DNA from: an uncultured Lachnospiraceae bacterium
GTDB lineage: Bacteria > Bacillota > Clostridia > Lachnospirales > Lachnospiraceae
NCBI GenBank assembly: GCA_910586725.1
Contig: CAJUJL010000019.1
Location: forward strand, 1-52,146
Length of the DNA: 52,146 nucleotides
Direction of reading: 5' to 3'
This document shows positions 52,086-52,146 of this stretch, one piece after another. Both the position numbers and the translations under genes were made by a program. Within the stretch, counting starts at the first letter, position 1. Each line of letters starts with the position of its first letter. A model generated the notes under the pieces. It did no database searches and had not been told where the DNA came from. It saw nothing but the letters and a program-made list of their open reading frames with translations.

Positions 52086-52146
52086 GTGTAAATCCTCCCT
52101 ATTTAGTCAAGTCTTTTTTCCTTATTTTTCAAGGATTTTTTAGTTA

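Noticed and set aside
1..52146. CRISPR arrays, tRNA or rRNA genes, insertion sequences, phage genes
   Set aside because: I saw no spaced direct repeats, no RNA gene signatures and no transposase, integrase or phage motifs; the only direct repeats are coding repeats at 19865-20035 and 38404-38545.

Overview
The window looks like chromosomal DNA of an anaerobic Gram-positive Clostridia member, most likely Lachnospiraceae. The signs are AGGAGG-type ribosome sites nearly everywhere, moderate GC with A/T-rich spacers, secreted hydrolases carrying strings of 'YYYK'-type fibronectin-III repeats, a charged-tail anti-sigma factor of the RsgI kind, and a sugar ABC operon ending in a tiny membrane protein. 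Apart from two housekeeping genes (6434-8378) and one small membrane-protein gene (41267-41419), every gene is read leftward (minus strand). I see no tRNA, rRNA, CRISPR array, insertion sequence or phage gene.

Left edge (1-3412): a strongly A/T-rich patch with a membrane protein cut by the window edge and a DUF4760-like membrane protein, then a hairpin and the 23S rRNA methyltransferase RlmD, whose usual C-terminal extension survives only in another frame. Housekeeping block (3596-8582): a small membrane protein, the helicase PcrA, a cyclophilin, a uracil permease and a 45-residue membrane peptide. Sugar uptake (8685-12171): binding lipoprotein, internal terminator, two permeases and a 58-residue DUF6903-like protein. 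Wall turnover (12430-20129): glucosaminidase, amidase, carbamate kinase and an HtrA-like protease.

The core is a cell-surface polysaccharide locus (20283-38137): an LCP ligase; an initiating glycosylphosphotransferase; a DUF1972 rhamnosyltransferase; six family-2 glycosyltransferases, three of them two-domain proteins with one worn-out domain each; a flippase; and three GT-C-like polytopic proteins, one fused to a metallo-beta-lactamase-fold domain. A 65-residue zinc ribbon is embedded in it. The sugar-nucleotide operon lies at the right end (45149-52085): manC, gmd, rmd, manA, a phosphohexomutase and a nucleotidyltransferase. Together these would make GDP-mannose and GDP-D-rhamnose, so the polymer probably contains D-rhamnose or a related deoxyhexose. 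No obvious Wzy polymerase or ABC exporter was found.

Between the two parts lie an ECF sigma factor with its RsgI-like anti-sigma factor, a secreted protein that appears frameshifted, an orphan KdpE-like response regulator, and a secreted DUF5722-type glycosidase with three FN3 repeats. The most notable points are the in-frame stop separating the anti-sigma factor from a Lys/Glu-rich repeat tail, the split GT-C protein with its hydrolase fusion, a long branched hairpin at 38227-38323, and several frameshift or split-gene arrangements.
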